Positions 30,077 to 39,982 of a DNA stretch of 64,000 bases are shown here, in pieces. This DNA is from Misgurnus anguillicaudatus. Its lineage: Eukaryota > Chordata > Actinopteri > Cypriniformes > Cobitidae. How positions within the stretch are numbered: position 1 is the first letter of the stretch; each line of letters opens with the position of its first letter. The position numbers were made by a program, and so were the translations under genes. The stretch is taken from NCBI RefSeq assembly GCF_027580225.2, contig NC_073358.2:48508001-48572000 (forward strand), given 5' to 3'. The notes under the pieces were generated by a model, which worked only from the letters and a program-made list of their open reading frames with translations, did no database searches and had not been told where the DNA came from.

Positions 30077-30163
30077 TTGGGTTGCCAGTGCATTTTATAA
30101 CAGCTTCGCGTCGTGCCTAACAACGCCCCTTAGCTGTTATAAAATGCACTGGTAACCCACTGC
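30077..30163. repeat. 30-bp arm hairpin
   Basis: GTTGGGTTGCCAGTGCATTT...AACAGCT (left) pairs with AGCTGTTATAAAATGCACTG...CCCAC (right), with one or two mismatches over about 29 bp and a loop of about 30 bp containing TCGCGTCGTGCCTAACAACG. It is probably an end or internal part of the element that interrupts the palindromic MITE. Confidence 0.75.
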
Positions 30164-30183
30164 TTCTTGGGGTTTATTGCTTT

Positions 30184-30375
30184 ATTCTGGCGTAATAATC
30201 AAGGACTTTGCTGCCGTAACATGGCTGCAGAAGGCGCAATTATATTACGCAGCAGCCGGAAATACTCTCCTTAGTAACTTTCAGGGGGACTATTTTCAGG
30301 CGCTGCGTAATAGCCTATCATTGCACCTCCTGCAGCCATGTTACGGCAGCAAAGTCCTTGATTATTACGCCAGAA
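30184..30375. repeat. Long near-perfect hairpin, centre of the palindromic element
   Basis: The left arm from ATTCTGGCGTAATAATCAAG and the right arm ending CTTGATTATTACGCCAGAAT pair over about 70 bp with few mismatches (TTGCTGCCGTAACATGGCTG in both). The loop is about 45 bp. The frame at 30177-30386 reads through the hairpin and has no coding signature. Confidence 0.9.
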
Positions 30376-30437
30376 TGAGAGTATAGTTCATATCTGCATA
30401 GAAAATCGCAACTTTTAATTTTCTGCCGGTTTTCGTA

Positions 30438-30856
30438 TACTGTAAAAAAAATTCCATAGAAATTGCAGCTGGGTTGCCGGTAACTTACCGTAGATATAAA
30501 TTTATGTTTTTTACTGGCAGCATTTTGTTCAAAGTTAAATGAACATTAAACTTTTACAAGTCTTTATCTTTACAGAATAAAACTAAAATAACAGCATCAA
30601 GCAAAACATTCTGGGAAACTAAATCTGAAGCAAAAAACAGAAAAAGGTTGATGATGATATCTTGTTCCCAGAATGCTTTGCATGAGGCTGTAATTGTATA
30701 GTTTTATTCTGTAAAGATAAATACTCGTTAATATTTAAAATGTATTTAAATTTGAACAAATTCTTGCCAGTAAATAACATAAATTTAAATCTAAGGTAAA
30801 TTACCGGCAACCCAGCTGCAATAACATTGTAATTTCTACGGATTTTTTTTACAGTG
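30438..30856. mobile_element. CACTA-like MITE inserted in the right arm
   Basis: The inverted ends TACTGTAAAAAAAATTCC and GGATTTTTTTTACAGTG extend inward through GCTGGGTTGCCGGTAA and ATAAATTTATGTTTTTTACT, giving arms well over 80 bp. CACTG...CAGTG ends are typical of CACTA/EnSpm derivatives; the left C has become T. GTAT-like bases flank it. Removing it restores the right arm of the surrounding palindrome (TTTTCGTA + CACGATGTAAC), which proves the nesting order. Confidence 0.85.
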
Positions 30857-30905
30857 TATACACGATGTAACTACAGAAGAGTCTAATTTGGGAGTGTCCC
30901 TTTAA

Positions 30906-31594
30906 GTCCTGAGCTATGATAGAGCAACTTTTGAGCAATAAAATAATCCTCAGTAATTCATTATTCTGTATCACTCATTAGATGTTGGTGCAGGAAAATT
31001 TGTAAAAAAATAAACATTCAGAACCACAATGACTGAATGTGTAAAGATACGGATAAGATTATCAGAACTTGCATGTAACTTTATACCACATGGCTGGAGA
31101 AAACTCTCTCGATTTCAACCTTCCTCCATTATAGGATTGTTACAAAAACGTGGTCGAAGCAAATTGCCAATCTTAGTGAACGTAATGTGGATGGTGCATA
31201 CGTGGAATGTGGAGGTGAGATGAATATGACACGTTTGATGGATGACGTCTGGATTCTCTAATGGAACAGATGTGTTCTCTAATTGGGTTGCTGAGATCTC
31301 ACAGACGTATGGGGGAACCTGCCAGTTAGCAAAATTAGACGTTAATACAAACATTTTCTCTTTCGTAAATTGATGGAAAGTTGGATAGTCATGCAGTGTG
31401 CTAATAGAGACAATCTATGAAATTTCAGCCGGAGAAATTAATATTAGCCTAAATTTACATTTTTAAAATCAGATTTATATTAAGGGTGATATGTGTAATG
31501 TCTGCACCCATAATTGCACTGAAACTGTAAAAATAAAATAGACTGGTCTAAGATGGGAAAAGTTCTTTATCCTTAAACTTCACCTTTACTGTCA
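30906..31594. other. Gene-free stretch
   Basis: No element or gene recognised. The overlapping frames on both strands at 31029-31354 have no recognisable domain. Confidence 0.4.
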
Positions 31595-31800
31595 GAAAAA
31601 ATGGTTAAAATATATACCCCAGCTGTCACAGGGGTTGTACACTTTCAAAAAGTAAAGCTTTGCACCTTTGCACAAAAGTTTATATTAGTACCTCATATGG
31701 GTACCACGGAGAGCTTATTAGCACCTCAAGGTAACTCAAAGGTTGATAATTGTACCAAATGTATCCATATCTGTATTGGTACATGGGCTTTTTCACCATC
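31595..31800. repeat. Diverged GGTACA-rich MITE, copy d
   Basis: It contains CCAGCTGTCACAGGGGTTGT, AAAAAGTAAAGCTTTGCACC, CATATGGGTACCACGG and TGTATTGGTACATGGG, similar in order to copies b and c (GCTGTCACTGGGGCAGTACC...). It is more diverged and its ends are unclear. Confidence 0.45.
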
Positions 31801-31806
31801 AGTGCT

Positions 31807-31926
31807 CTTTGTTTTGCCTCAAAATCCACACAAGTCATTTTTTTAGTAAGACATGTTTGTTAAAACTAGTTATATATCCTAAGGCCTAGTCCTGGTTTAA
31901 GCTAATCCCTGTCCGGAAAACCACCC
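31807..31926 (-). repeat. Half-copy of the CTAGTCCTGG MITE
   Basis: The stretch with GTAAGACATGTTTGTTAAAA, CTAGTTATATATCC and GCCTAGTCCTGGTTTAAGCT, then AAACCACCCC, matches the right half of 58134-58364. The other half is missing. Confidence 0.6.
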
Positions 31927-32176
31927 CTATATGTATAAAATGCAAGAAAGCTACGTTTAAAATACATTTCATTATTAAGCAAAGTAATCTAACACCAAAT
32001 TTAAAGTATATAATTTAAAACATTAAACAAAACTACTATCTCTATACTTTACCTTTAAATATAAATCTTTAAATTTTTCAAATATCTTTATTTTTTTTTG
32101 GATTTTTGTGTGGGTTTATATCCCATCTTTGCAATTTTATACCATATTATAGAATAAAATGCACGCTTTAGTCATG

Positions 32177-32468
32177 TGTCACGGTTAATCCGTGTCATGT
32201 CTTGTCTCTGTTCCGATTGTTATCACCTGGACATTCATTGATTAATTACCTGCCTCATCACACCTGTTTGTCATTTTGTCTGTGTGTATATATACCTCTG
32301 TCTTCTGTTTGCTCACTGCTGGATCATTGTCATTGATACCCTGTCTGTTCCTGTGTTAATGTTCCTGAGTTCCTGCCTTCACCATGTCTGCCCTCGTGCT
32401 TTTATTATTAAATGTTATTTATTTTGAACATTGCACTTGCGTCCTGTCTCTCCAACCCTGTCGTGACA
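32177..32468 (+). repeat. Left (5') LTR of the miniature element
   Basis: TGTCACGGTTAATCCGTG to CCCTGTCGTGACA. The first and last bases form a short inverted repeat (TGTCACG/CGTGACA). It contains TATATATA at 32287-32294 and ATTATTAAATG near 32405, candidates for the promoter and polyadenylation regions. Confidence 0.93.
32287..32294 (+). promoter_or_regulatory. TATA box of the miniature element LTR
   Basis: TATATATA followed by CC. About 30 bp downstream, at 32317-32318, starts GCTGGATCATT, which pairs with the PBS. That is the expected distance from a TATA box to the start of transcription, so RNA should begin there. The right LTR carries the same box. Confidence 0.6.
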
Positions 32469-32469
32469 G

Positions 32470-32481
32470 AATGATCCAGCC
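32470..32481 (+). other. Self-complementary primer-binding site
   Basis: AATGATCCAGCC begins two bases after the left LTR. It is the exact inverse complement of GGCTGGATCATT in the right LTR (33166-33177) and matches 11 of 12 bases in the left LTR. That word lies where the element RNA is predicted to start. In Tf1 and its relatives, including fish sushi elements, the RNA 5' end folds back onto such a site to prime reverse transcription in place of a tRNA. No TGG start typical of tRNA-primed sites is present. Confidence 0.8.
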
Positions 32482-33011
32482 AAACTGGACGCAGCAGGTT
32501 CACGGAGGGCGGCTCCCCCAGGAGTTTCGTCGAGGGGGAGTAGTGACATCGGGGTTCATTCCCCATCAGCCCTGATGTCTCTTGGGGACCACCGTGAGCG
32601 ATCGCTCACTCCTGCGGGAGGAGGATCGGCCCAGGCGGTCCCCCAACGGTTGAGTCGTCGTCGACGGTCCCTCGGAGGACCACCATCCTGCTCGCAGGGG
32701 TATCCGGAACGGACCACGCCCGATCATTTCCCCGGGGTGGCTACCGAGGGTCTCCGTTTCCGCGAGGGGATGGAAGATGATTTCCGGGGGTATCTGATCG
32801 TCGACGATTCCCAGGAGGGGGGTAATTCGTCTGCCTCGGTTCTCGGAGCGATCGCTCCGGTTCTCCTGGCGCAGTCCGGCCAACCGTGCTGTTGGTCTCA
32901 TCCCGGCGGCTGCCGGCTTCGCCAGGGTCCCCAAGCCCTCCACCCCTCCCTTGGACTCTCGCTACCAGACGTTGTTGTTGTGTTTTATGTGAGTGTCTGG
33001 TAGCCACTCGT
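32482..33011 (+). other. GC-rich non-coding interior of the miniature element
   Basis: It has repeated GGAGGACCACC, GCGATCGCTC and CCGAGGG-type words. Frames are open on both strands (for example 32575-33003 plus, 32566-32943 minus), as expected from GC-rich sequence with few stop codons. I find no Gag knuckle, protease or reverse transcriptase motif. It might derive from gag or from captured host sequence; neither can be shown here. Confidence 0.6.
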
Positions 33012-33022
33012 AGAGGGGAGGG
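33012..33022 (+). other. Polypurine tract of the miniature element
   Basis: AGAGGGGAGGG stands three bases before the right LTR (33026). Its position and composition fit the plus-strand primer. Confidence 0.75.
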
Positions 33023-33025
33023 TAA

Positions 33026-33322
33026 TGTCACGGTTAATCCGTGTCATGTCTTGTCTCTGTTCCGATTGTTATCACCTGGACATTCATTGATTAATTACCT
33101 GCCTCATCACACCTGTTTGTCATTTAGTCTGTGTGTATATATACCTCGGTCTTCTGTTTGCTCACGGCTGGATCATTGTCATTGATACCCTGTCTGTTCC
33201 TGTGTTAATGTTCCTGTGTTCCTGCCTTCACCATGTCTGCCCTCGTGTTTTTATTATTAAATGTTATTTATTTTGAACCTTGCGTTTGCGTCCTGTCCTT
33301 ACAACCCTTCCGTGTCGTGACA
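33026..33322 (+). repeat. Right (3') LTR of the miniature element
   Basis: It aligns end to end with 32177-32468 with scattered substitutions (for example CATTTAGTC against CATTTTGTC, and CACGGCTGG against CACTGCTGG) and a short insertion near CCCTTCCGTGTCG. Its GGCTGGATCATT is the version perfectly complementary to the PBS. Confidence 0.93.
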
Positions 33323-33327
33323 TCATG

Positions 33328-33843
33328 TCCCCATTATTACACTTGCTGTAGTCCTATTGCCAACACTTTTGCCCCCCTGAAAATCTAAGAATATTACAAG
33401 TCAGATTTTCAAGAATAAATTACATAATCTGGGTCTTCTGAAGGCCACGTGAAGCTCAAAAGTTACTTTTCTCATTTTATTTTTAGTATATTTTATTATA
33501 TTGATGCTATGACAGTGAATGTCAATCTTAATTCAGTATTGTTACCTATATTATTTCTTTGACATTATCGGCTTATTTTAAAATAAAACATTTTGGTAAA
33601 TTACTAAGGTTTGCTCAGTGTCTTCATGCTTTTAGCACATATTTAGTGCATGTATATTTCATGGATTTGCTAAATCTATGCTAAAAACTCAGTCCTGATA
33701 ATTTTAGGCTAGCAATAGATTTTGCTGTAATAAAGCTAGTAGGCTTTAGTAGCTTCTGTAGCACGAACACAATCACGTAGTCCGCCGTTATTGTTGTTGC
33801 TGTTACGTGTGACGCTTCCGACACGTGATGTGATGATGTTTTC
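33328..33843. other. Gene-free stretch
   Basis: AT-rich; nothing recognised. Confidence 0.4.
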
Positions 33844-33929
33844 GCTTCACAAAATATACGGATCGGCTGTACAGACGAAACTGCAAGGGTGTCGGTTTCA
33901 GATTTATCCACTTTAGGACCCGGTTTCAA
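33844..33929 (+). repeat. Dispersed repeat, partner of 35584-35664
   Basis: TTCACAAAATATACGGATCG ... TTATCCACTTTAGGACCCGG parallels TATCACAAAATATCGGATTG ... TTATTCACTCTGGGACCCGG in the same orientation. The pair marks an unnamed interspersed family. Confidence 0.55.
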
Positions 33930-33948
33930 AAAATAGCGGATTGAGTGT

Positions 33949-34135
33949 TTAAAGAAATAGTACACCCCAAAATCTAATCTACTCTCATCATAACCAGAAA
34001 CCCCAAAACAGCACTTTTATTAAAAAAAATCTGTGTTTGGGTTGTGAAGAAAATAAAAAAAGACATTGAGAGTTTAAAGAACATGAGGGTGAGCAAATAA
34101 TGACAGTTTCATTTTTGAGTGAACTTTGCCTTTAA
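33949..34135. mobile_element. TTAA-bounded MITE (TAGTACACCCCAAAA ends)
   Basis: It begins TTAAAGAAATAGTACACCCC and ends GAGTGAACTTTGCCTTTAA, with GAGGGTGAGCAAATAATGAC near the right end, a phrase common at the ends of teleost MITEs. The inverted ends are diverged and the internal part is shortened. Confidence 0.65.
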
Positions 34136-34147
34136 CAAAGAGACTTA

Positions 34148-34577
34148 AGCCCGGAATACACTGCAGGATTTTTGCCCTCCTACAAGATCATTACCCCATC
34201 ACACTGTGCGTGATGTATCGCTCAAACTCGGGCACGAGAGGCATGTAGACTGTACGATGATGACACGGAAGCTTTGGCGGCAGCGTCACACGTTGCGCAA
34301 TGTCACCAGCATGCGCTCGTGGTACACAAATACCGGCACGCAGGTCGTAGTGCAAACACACTGTGCGGTGATCATGCCGAATTTCTAACACTGTCAGAAA
34401 ACTATCGTAGGCTATCTTTGGACGCAAAGGCCGGTAAAACGGCCGTCTTTGAACCTCTCTCACTGTACAACATAGGACCACCGATGAAGAGCCACGATCA
34501 CAGAAATCGCGACGATTGTTTCACGATGGCAATCTTTCGTCTGGGACAGCCAATAATCGTGCAGTGTATCCCGGGCT
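34148..34577. mobile_element. PIF/Harbinger-type MITE, third family
   Basis: TTA flanks both ends (34145-34147 and 34578-34580). The ends AGCCCGGAATACACTGCAGG and GTGCAGTGTATCCCGGGCT are inverted. The interior is CpG-rich (ACACGTTGCGCAATG; TCGCGACGATTG) with overlapping frames on both strands that lack domains. Its right target site is shared with the next element. Confidence 0.85.
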
Positions 34578-34754
34578 TTAAAGGGGACATATCATGAAAA
34601 TCAGACTTTTTCCATGTTTAAGTGCTATAATTGTGTCCCCAGTGCTTCTACCAACCTAAAAAATGTAAAAAAAAAGATCATACATACACATACTCTGGGG
34701 ACGCCAAAGATTTATTTGACATCTTAAAAAAATCTCATAAAATGTCCTCTTTAA
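34578..34754. mobile_element. TTAA-bounded MITE (GGGGACATATCATG family), short copy
   Basis: It begins TTAAAGGGGACATATCATGA and ends AAATGTCCTCTTTAA. It is an internally deleted relative of 59830-60270 in opposite orientation, sharing GTTTAAGTGCTATAATT and GACATCTTAAAAAAATCTC-type sequence. It starts on the same bases as the target duplication of the Harbinger MITE to its left. Confidence 0.82.
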
Positions 34755-35260
34755 AACTAAAGATAAATTATATATAACAATCAAATATTAGATATAACAA
34801 TCAAATATTGTTCATTGTTTTATTTGAATGATCCTGTTGCTAACAGACAATGCAACAATCTTTTTCAAGCGTTTTTTTTATCTCCAATGCTTGAACTGAG
34901 TTTTCATTTCTTCAGCAAAACACACATAAGACTGTCTCTCTATGCTGTTGTTCCCTTGATTAGTTGAAATAAATAGCATTCAGATATTAATTGACTTCTC
35001 TATAAGCTTCTCAGATTATTATCTATGAAGAACTGATCGAGTGAATACTCAAAGGCAAGGTTTAACATACCATTCAACTAAAGCCTGAGCTTTCCCTATC
35101 CGATCTTTATTTCTTTGTTTTAAAAAAAATCTGTCAACGGAGCGTTGTCTCAAGAAATATCTGTGTACACAAAACCTCTGAACCAGACTTAAATCGATGT
35201 AATTTACATGCCAGACCTGTATCTGGCACTGTAATTTTGCCACAGAGATATACTATAACA
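34755..35260. other. Gene-free stretch
   Basis: AT-rich, non-coding. A 15-bp direct repeat TATAACAATCAAATATT occurs twice at 34770-34810. Confidence 0.4.
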
Positions 35261-35533
35261 AATGGTAAATGGACTGCATTTATATAGCGCTTTTAACAGA
35301 CCTATATGGCTATCCAAAGCGCTTTACAATTTGCCTCACATTCACCCATTCACTCCCACATTCATACACCGACAGCAGTGTCAGCCATTCAAGGTGCCAT
35401 CCAGCTCGTCGGGAGCAGCTGGGGTTAGATGTCTTGCTCAAGGACACCTCGACACTTGGTCAGGTGGAACTGGGGATTGATTCACCAACCTTCTGGTTGT
35501 AGACAACCTACATGAACCACTGAGCCACTGCAT
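35261..35533 (+). repeat. Teleost interspersed repeat (GGACTGCATTTATATAGCGC)
   Basis: AATGGTAAATGGACTGCATT, TATATAGCGCTTTTAACAGA, CAAAGCGCTTTACAATTTGC and CTTGCTCAAGGACACCTCGA are phrases I recall as common across teleost genomes. It ends in GAACCACTGAGCCACTGC. The two frames across it are not conserved coding sequence. I cannot name the family. Confidence 0.6.
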
Positions 35534-35583
35534 GACATAGTGGTGTCTGACTAGGGATGAGAGGTGGGGTGATGACATCATCA

Positions 35584-35664
35584 TATCACAAAATATCGGA
35601 TTGGCTTTTCACACGAAACCGCTATGGTGTTGTGTTCAGAATTATTCACTCTGGGACCCGGTTT
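35584..35664 (+). repeat. Dispersed repeat, partner of 33844-33929
   Basis: See the shared core CACAAAATAT...GGACCCGGTTT. It is preceded by GATGACATCATCA, a palindromic 8-mer context. Confidence 0.55.
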
Positions 35665-36790
35665 ACGTATACAGCTATACGTGTCTCCGTGTGGACGTGC
35701 TGAAAGTCTGTGTGAAGTATGTAAGCAATAAATGCATGACATGCTGTATACAACAAAGCATGAATGCAAAGCCTCAACACACACTGCAATGCACTCAGCC
35801 TTTCATTTACAGCTTGATTTTTAAGTCTCTTAATATTTAATAAAATGTCAAATTATGCAAACATTTTCTTCTCAAAATGAGTAAGGGCAATAAATAGACA
35901 AATGGAATGTCATGTTTAGCCGTGGAGCGGCTTACGAATACAAACATTTCTTTGGATTAAAGTGCACGGATGAATCGCTCACAATAAGTTCCATTAAGAA
36001 AGTAAATAAGGTAAATTGTAATTTCATGTTGACTTTTATTGCGCTTAGGGAGTCGTTCCAACTGACCGTACGTCCTTCAAACTCAATTCTCTCTTTGTGA
36101 TATTTTATTTCTTTTTCACTGTAATCTTTGAGAATGCTTTGTCCTTGTACTGCTGTGTTTGACCTTGACAGTTATTGGCTATTTTCCTCACAAATCTATT
36201 TTAAAATTCAGTGCATGACCATGAGAACAAACAGATATTGACTACTATAAACGGAAATCCTTCAGCGGTGGTGAATTATATAACACTTATGAACACATAA
36301 AGCAACAAATACTTCCTGCATTACTTTTATTACCAGTGCTGTTTTGCGTATATTTCATCATACTGCAATCAGAGAGCAGTGAAAATGTTCATGTAGAGAC
36401 TCAGAGGCCTCTGTGCTGTGTTGTTGGAGATGTCCAATCTGCAGATGAACTATGACAGTAGAGATATGTGCTAAATAAATCATTCTTATTCTTGCCCAAA
36501 ATGCAACTGTGAGTGATGTTATCCGCTACAGGAAACACAAACGAAGAACACATGACATTTAACTGAACAGCATGTGTGTATAAATAAGCATGCATGCATG
36601 TACTGAAACTGCTAAAACAATATAGCGGCTATAGCACAAGATTAGTAATACATTAATAATCGCTACCATTTTCTAAACAAAAAATACATGTTCTTTTGGA
36701 CTGTTGCTAAGAGGTTGTTAGGGTACTTATTGTACCTAAAAAAAACTCTTTTAGGACTCTATAGCCTGGTTTTCATTACAGATTTGCTGT
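35665..36790. other. Gene-free stretch before the minisatellite
   Basis: AT-rich, with no recognisable gene. A short GCATGCATGCATGTA run lies at 36589. Nothing defines an element. Confidence 0.4.
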
Positions 36791-38465
36791 AATCGGGATT
36801 ATGATTTTGACCAAAATAATGTGGATTATGATTTTGACCAAAATAATGTGGATTATGATTTTGACCAAAATAATCGGGATTATGATTTTGACCAAAATAA
36901 TCGGGATTATGGTTTTTCACGGTAATCTATTTTAAAATTTTTACCAAAATAATCGGGATTATGATTTTTACCAAAATAAGCGGGATTATGATTTTTACCA
37001 ACATAATCAGGATTATGATTTTTACCAAAATAAACGGGATTATGATTTTTCACTGTATCTATTTTTAAAAAATTACCAAAATATTTTTACCAAAATAAGC
37101 GGAGTGAGGTTTACCAAAATAATCGGAATTATGATTTTTACCAAAATAAGCGGGATTATGATGTTTACCAAAATAAGCGGGATTATGATTTTTACCAAAA
37201 TAATCAGAGTTATGATTTTTACCAAAATAATTGGGATTATGATTTTTACCAAAATAAGCGGAATATGATGTTTACCAAAATTATCGGGATTATGATGTTT
37301 ACCAAAATTATCGGGATTATGATTTTTACCAAAATAAGCGGGATTATGATTTTTACCAAAATAAGAGGGATTATGATTTTTACCAAAATTATTGGGATTA
37401 TGATTTTTACCAAAATAAGGGGGATTATGATGTTTACCAAAATAATGGGGATTATGACTTTTACCAAAATAAGAGGGATTATGATTTTTACCAAAATAAT
37501 CGGGATTATGATTTTTACCAAAATAATCGGGATTATGATGTTTACCAAAATAATGGGGACTATGACTTTTACCAAAATAATGGGGATTGTGACTTTTACC
37601 AAAATAAGAGGGATTATGATGTTTACCAAAATAATGGGGATTATGACTTTTACCAAAATAATTGGGATTATGACTTTTCCAAAATAAGAGGGATTATTAT
37701 TTTTACCAAAATTATCGGGATTATTATTTTTACCAAAATAATGGGGAATATGACTTTTACCAAAATAAGAGGGATTATGATTTTTACCAAAATAAGAGGG
37801 ATTATAATTTTACCAAAATAAGGGGGATTATGATGTTTACCAAAATAATGGGGATTATGACTTTACCAAAAATATCGGGATTATGATGTTTACAAAAATT
37901 ATCAGGATTATGATTTTTACCAAAATAAAAGGGATTATGATGTTTACCAAAATTTTCGGGATTATGATTTTTACCAAAATAAGAGGGATTATGATGTTTA
38001 CCAAAATTATCAGGATTATAATTTTTACCAAAATAAGGGGGATTATGATGTTTACCAAAATAATGGGGATTATGATTTTTACCAAAATAAGAGGGATTAT
38101 GATGTTTACCAAAATTTTCGGGATTATGATTTTTACCAAAATAAGGGGGATTATGATGTTTACCAAAATTATCAGGATTATCATTTTTACCAAAATAAGC
38201 GGGATTATGATGTTTACCAAAATTTTCGGGATTATGATTTTTACCAAAATAAGGGGGATTATGATGTTTACCAAAATTATCGGGATTATGATTTTACCAA
38301 AATAAGGGGGATTATGATGTTTACCAAAATAATGGAGATTATGATTTTTACCAAAATAAGTGGGATTATGATGTTTACCAAAATTATCGGGATTATGATT
38401 TTTACCAAAATAAATGGGATTATGAGGTTTACCAAAATAATTGGGATTATGATTTTTACCTTAAT
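36791..38465. repeat. 27-bp minisatellite, about 60 copies
   Basis: The unit is GGGATTATGATTTTTACCAA followed by AATAAGC/AATAATC/AAATTATC variants. The first copies carry GACCAAAAT; later ones TACCAAAAT. From about 37880 copies alternate ATGATTTTT...AATAAG with ATGATGTTT...AATTATC or AATTTTC, giving a 54-bp higher-order unit. Short irregular patches interrupt at 36911-36960 and 37045-37110. Because 27 is divisible by 3 and the unit has no stop in several frames, frames of 136-140 codons stay open on both strands; they are not genes. Confidence 0.97.
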
Positions 38466-39736
38466 CAAGCAGTCTGGCTTTAGTCTTATGAACACTAGTC
38501 AGAAAATTTCCAAGTACAGTTCATTTGTTTGAACAACTAAATTGTGTATAATTTGCATTCATTTGCTTTTATTAAGCTTGACAAATTATTTGAACTTCTA
38601 ATTGACACATTTCAATTTAGTAGCAGTTTCCTCATATGAAATCAAACATTTATGACTTTAAAAATGCATAATGAGAAGCTCAGAGTCATATTAAAAAAGT
38701 ACACTTTCACTGGTTGTGTAGACACTTTAACACACATAAGAAGAGATCAAGTAGCTCTTTGTTTCAGTGGATTAATAAATTCTATTAAACACAATCACAC
38801 CATCAATTTGCATAGCTAATAGACTATTAAGAGGATTATAAAGACTCATTTTCCTTTTAAATTATCTGGAAATTTGAAGAGGTTTTAAGTGCCTATTCAT
38901 ATTTTTAATTCTGCATGGACTGTAGATGGCAATAAGAAAACCTAGTACTAAAACTTAAAATACTCAATAGCTATTTAGTATTAAAATCTTATCAGTTAAC
39001 GGTTAATGTTCAGTTAACAAGCTGCAGTTGTCAGTAGGGAAAATTAACTGAAATGAACATCCCTAATAATAACAAATTCCTTTTAATTTCGACACACACG
39101 GATACACGATTTTGTTATAAGCACAGAAATTATTTTCAACAGGTCTCAGTTATTTAAAAGGTTACAGCAGTGTAAAATACATTTTGTTGCATTTTAAGCC
39201 ATATCTACAAGCTACAAAGTGAATTTTCCTTTTCACTTCATGCCCAAAATGACACATTCCTATTTCCCAGTGGAAGACCTCAACCTAAATATAGACTCAG
39301 AATTCCATAGGGAATCCACACTAGGCTCCTTTTTTGTGCTGAGGAATGCTCGGATATCTTGGTGTGAACGCACGTTATGGGCAGCATTTTCTATTCTGAA
39401 AGCGTGGCTCACCCCAGCAGGCCTTGTTTTGGCCTGAGGCGAGTCTGGCAGGACTGACCGCCACTACCTCAGGTAGCACAGCGCAGACGCCTTCATGAGC
39501 CGACAAATGAGAGAGGAGGAGCAGAGGGAGGCTCAGTGCTGTATATCATGTGTCTGGTGCCGAACAGACCAGAATAAAATTTGGAAATATAGTAGGAGTG
39601 ATTAAAATCAATAATTACTGAGTCATGTACAGGCCATTCTGAAAAGCAATGATCAGGTTATTTCTATTGATTTATTTTTCTTTTTACGTCCGACTAGGCA
39701 TGTGCCGTTATTACATTTTCATGTTGCGGTAATAAA
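38466..39736. other. Gene-free stretch
   Basis: Mostly AT-rich. A less AT-rich patch at about 39400-39560 (CACCCCAGCAGGCCTTG; GGAGGAGCAGAGGGAGG) might be host unique sequence. No exon is recognisable. Confidence 0.35.
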
Positions 39737-39981
39737 TTAAAGGCGGAGTGCACAATGTTTGAAAGCCAATGTTGATATTTGAAATCACCTAAACATTCAC
39801 GCCCCTACCCCAATAGAATCTGGACCTTCTTTTGATAGACCCGACCCACACATACGCAACCCCGGCAAGATGTTGCTTAGTAGACACGCACCTTACTGCT
39901 GATTGGCTACAAGTGTGTTTGGGTAGTCGGCCTGACTCCCTTTTCCAAAGCGTTTTTCAAACATTGTGCACTCCGCCTTGA
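39737..39981. mobile_element. TTAA-type MITE (AAGGCGGAGTGCACAATG ends)
   Basis: The left end TTAAAGGCGGAGTGCACAAT and the right end ATTGTGCACTCCGCCTTGA are inverted through GTTTGAAA. The right target site has mutated from TTAA to TTGA. Inside are CACCCCTACC-like and CAGCAGTAAGG-like words read in inverse, and no frame. Confidence 0.78.
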
Positions 39982-39982
39982 T

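Larger units (their letters stand above)
28820..30905. mobile_element. Palindromic TTAA-bounded element, split by other insertions
   Basis: The left end TTAAAGGGACACTCCACTTT and the right end GGGAGTGTCCCTTTAA are inverted. Left-arm words CTTCTGTAGTTACATCATGT and ACTAAGACCGACAG recur in inverse on the right (CTGCCGGTTTTCGTA split from TACACGATGTAACTACAGAAG). The centre is the hairpin at 30184-30375. The left arm is interrupted from about 29075 by about 1.1 kb of other elements. The right arm is interrupted by the CACTA-like MITE at 30438-30856 and lacks part of its outer section. It was originally one large fold-back element of well under 1.5 kb. Confidence 0.75.
32177..33322 (+). mobile_element. 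Miniature, self-priming LTR retrotransposon (TRIM-like)
   Basis: 1146 bp: left LTR 292 bp, interior 557 bp, right LTR 297 bp. The 5-bp duplication TCATG lies at 32172-32176 and 33323-33327. The LTRs start TGTCACGG and end GTGACA. The interior is too short for gag-pol and strikingly GC-rich against an AT-rich setting. A PBS complementary to the predicted RNA 5' end and a polypurine tract are present, so the cis signals for reverse transcription survive. Proteins would have to come from a relative, presumably a Tf1/sushi-type element. The LTRs differ at roughly eight to twelve positions, so the insertion is much older than the gypsy copy. Confidence 0.92.

Noticed and set aside
32575..33003. 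142-codon frame in the miniature LTR element
   Set aside because: Several frames are open on both strands because the region is GC-rich. No retroviral or host domain is visible.
37246..38305. Frames of 136-140 codons on both strands giving repeated IIPIILVK and GIMIFTKI peptides
   Set aside because: They are products of a 27-bp tandem repeat whose length is divisible by three. Open frames on both strands over the same bases, strong unit variation and no flanking exon signals argue against a gene.
36791..38465. CRISPR-like regular repeats
   Set aside because: Units follow each other directly without unique spacers, and the setting is a vertebrate genome full of transposons; this is a minisatellite.
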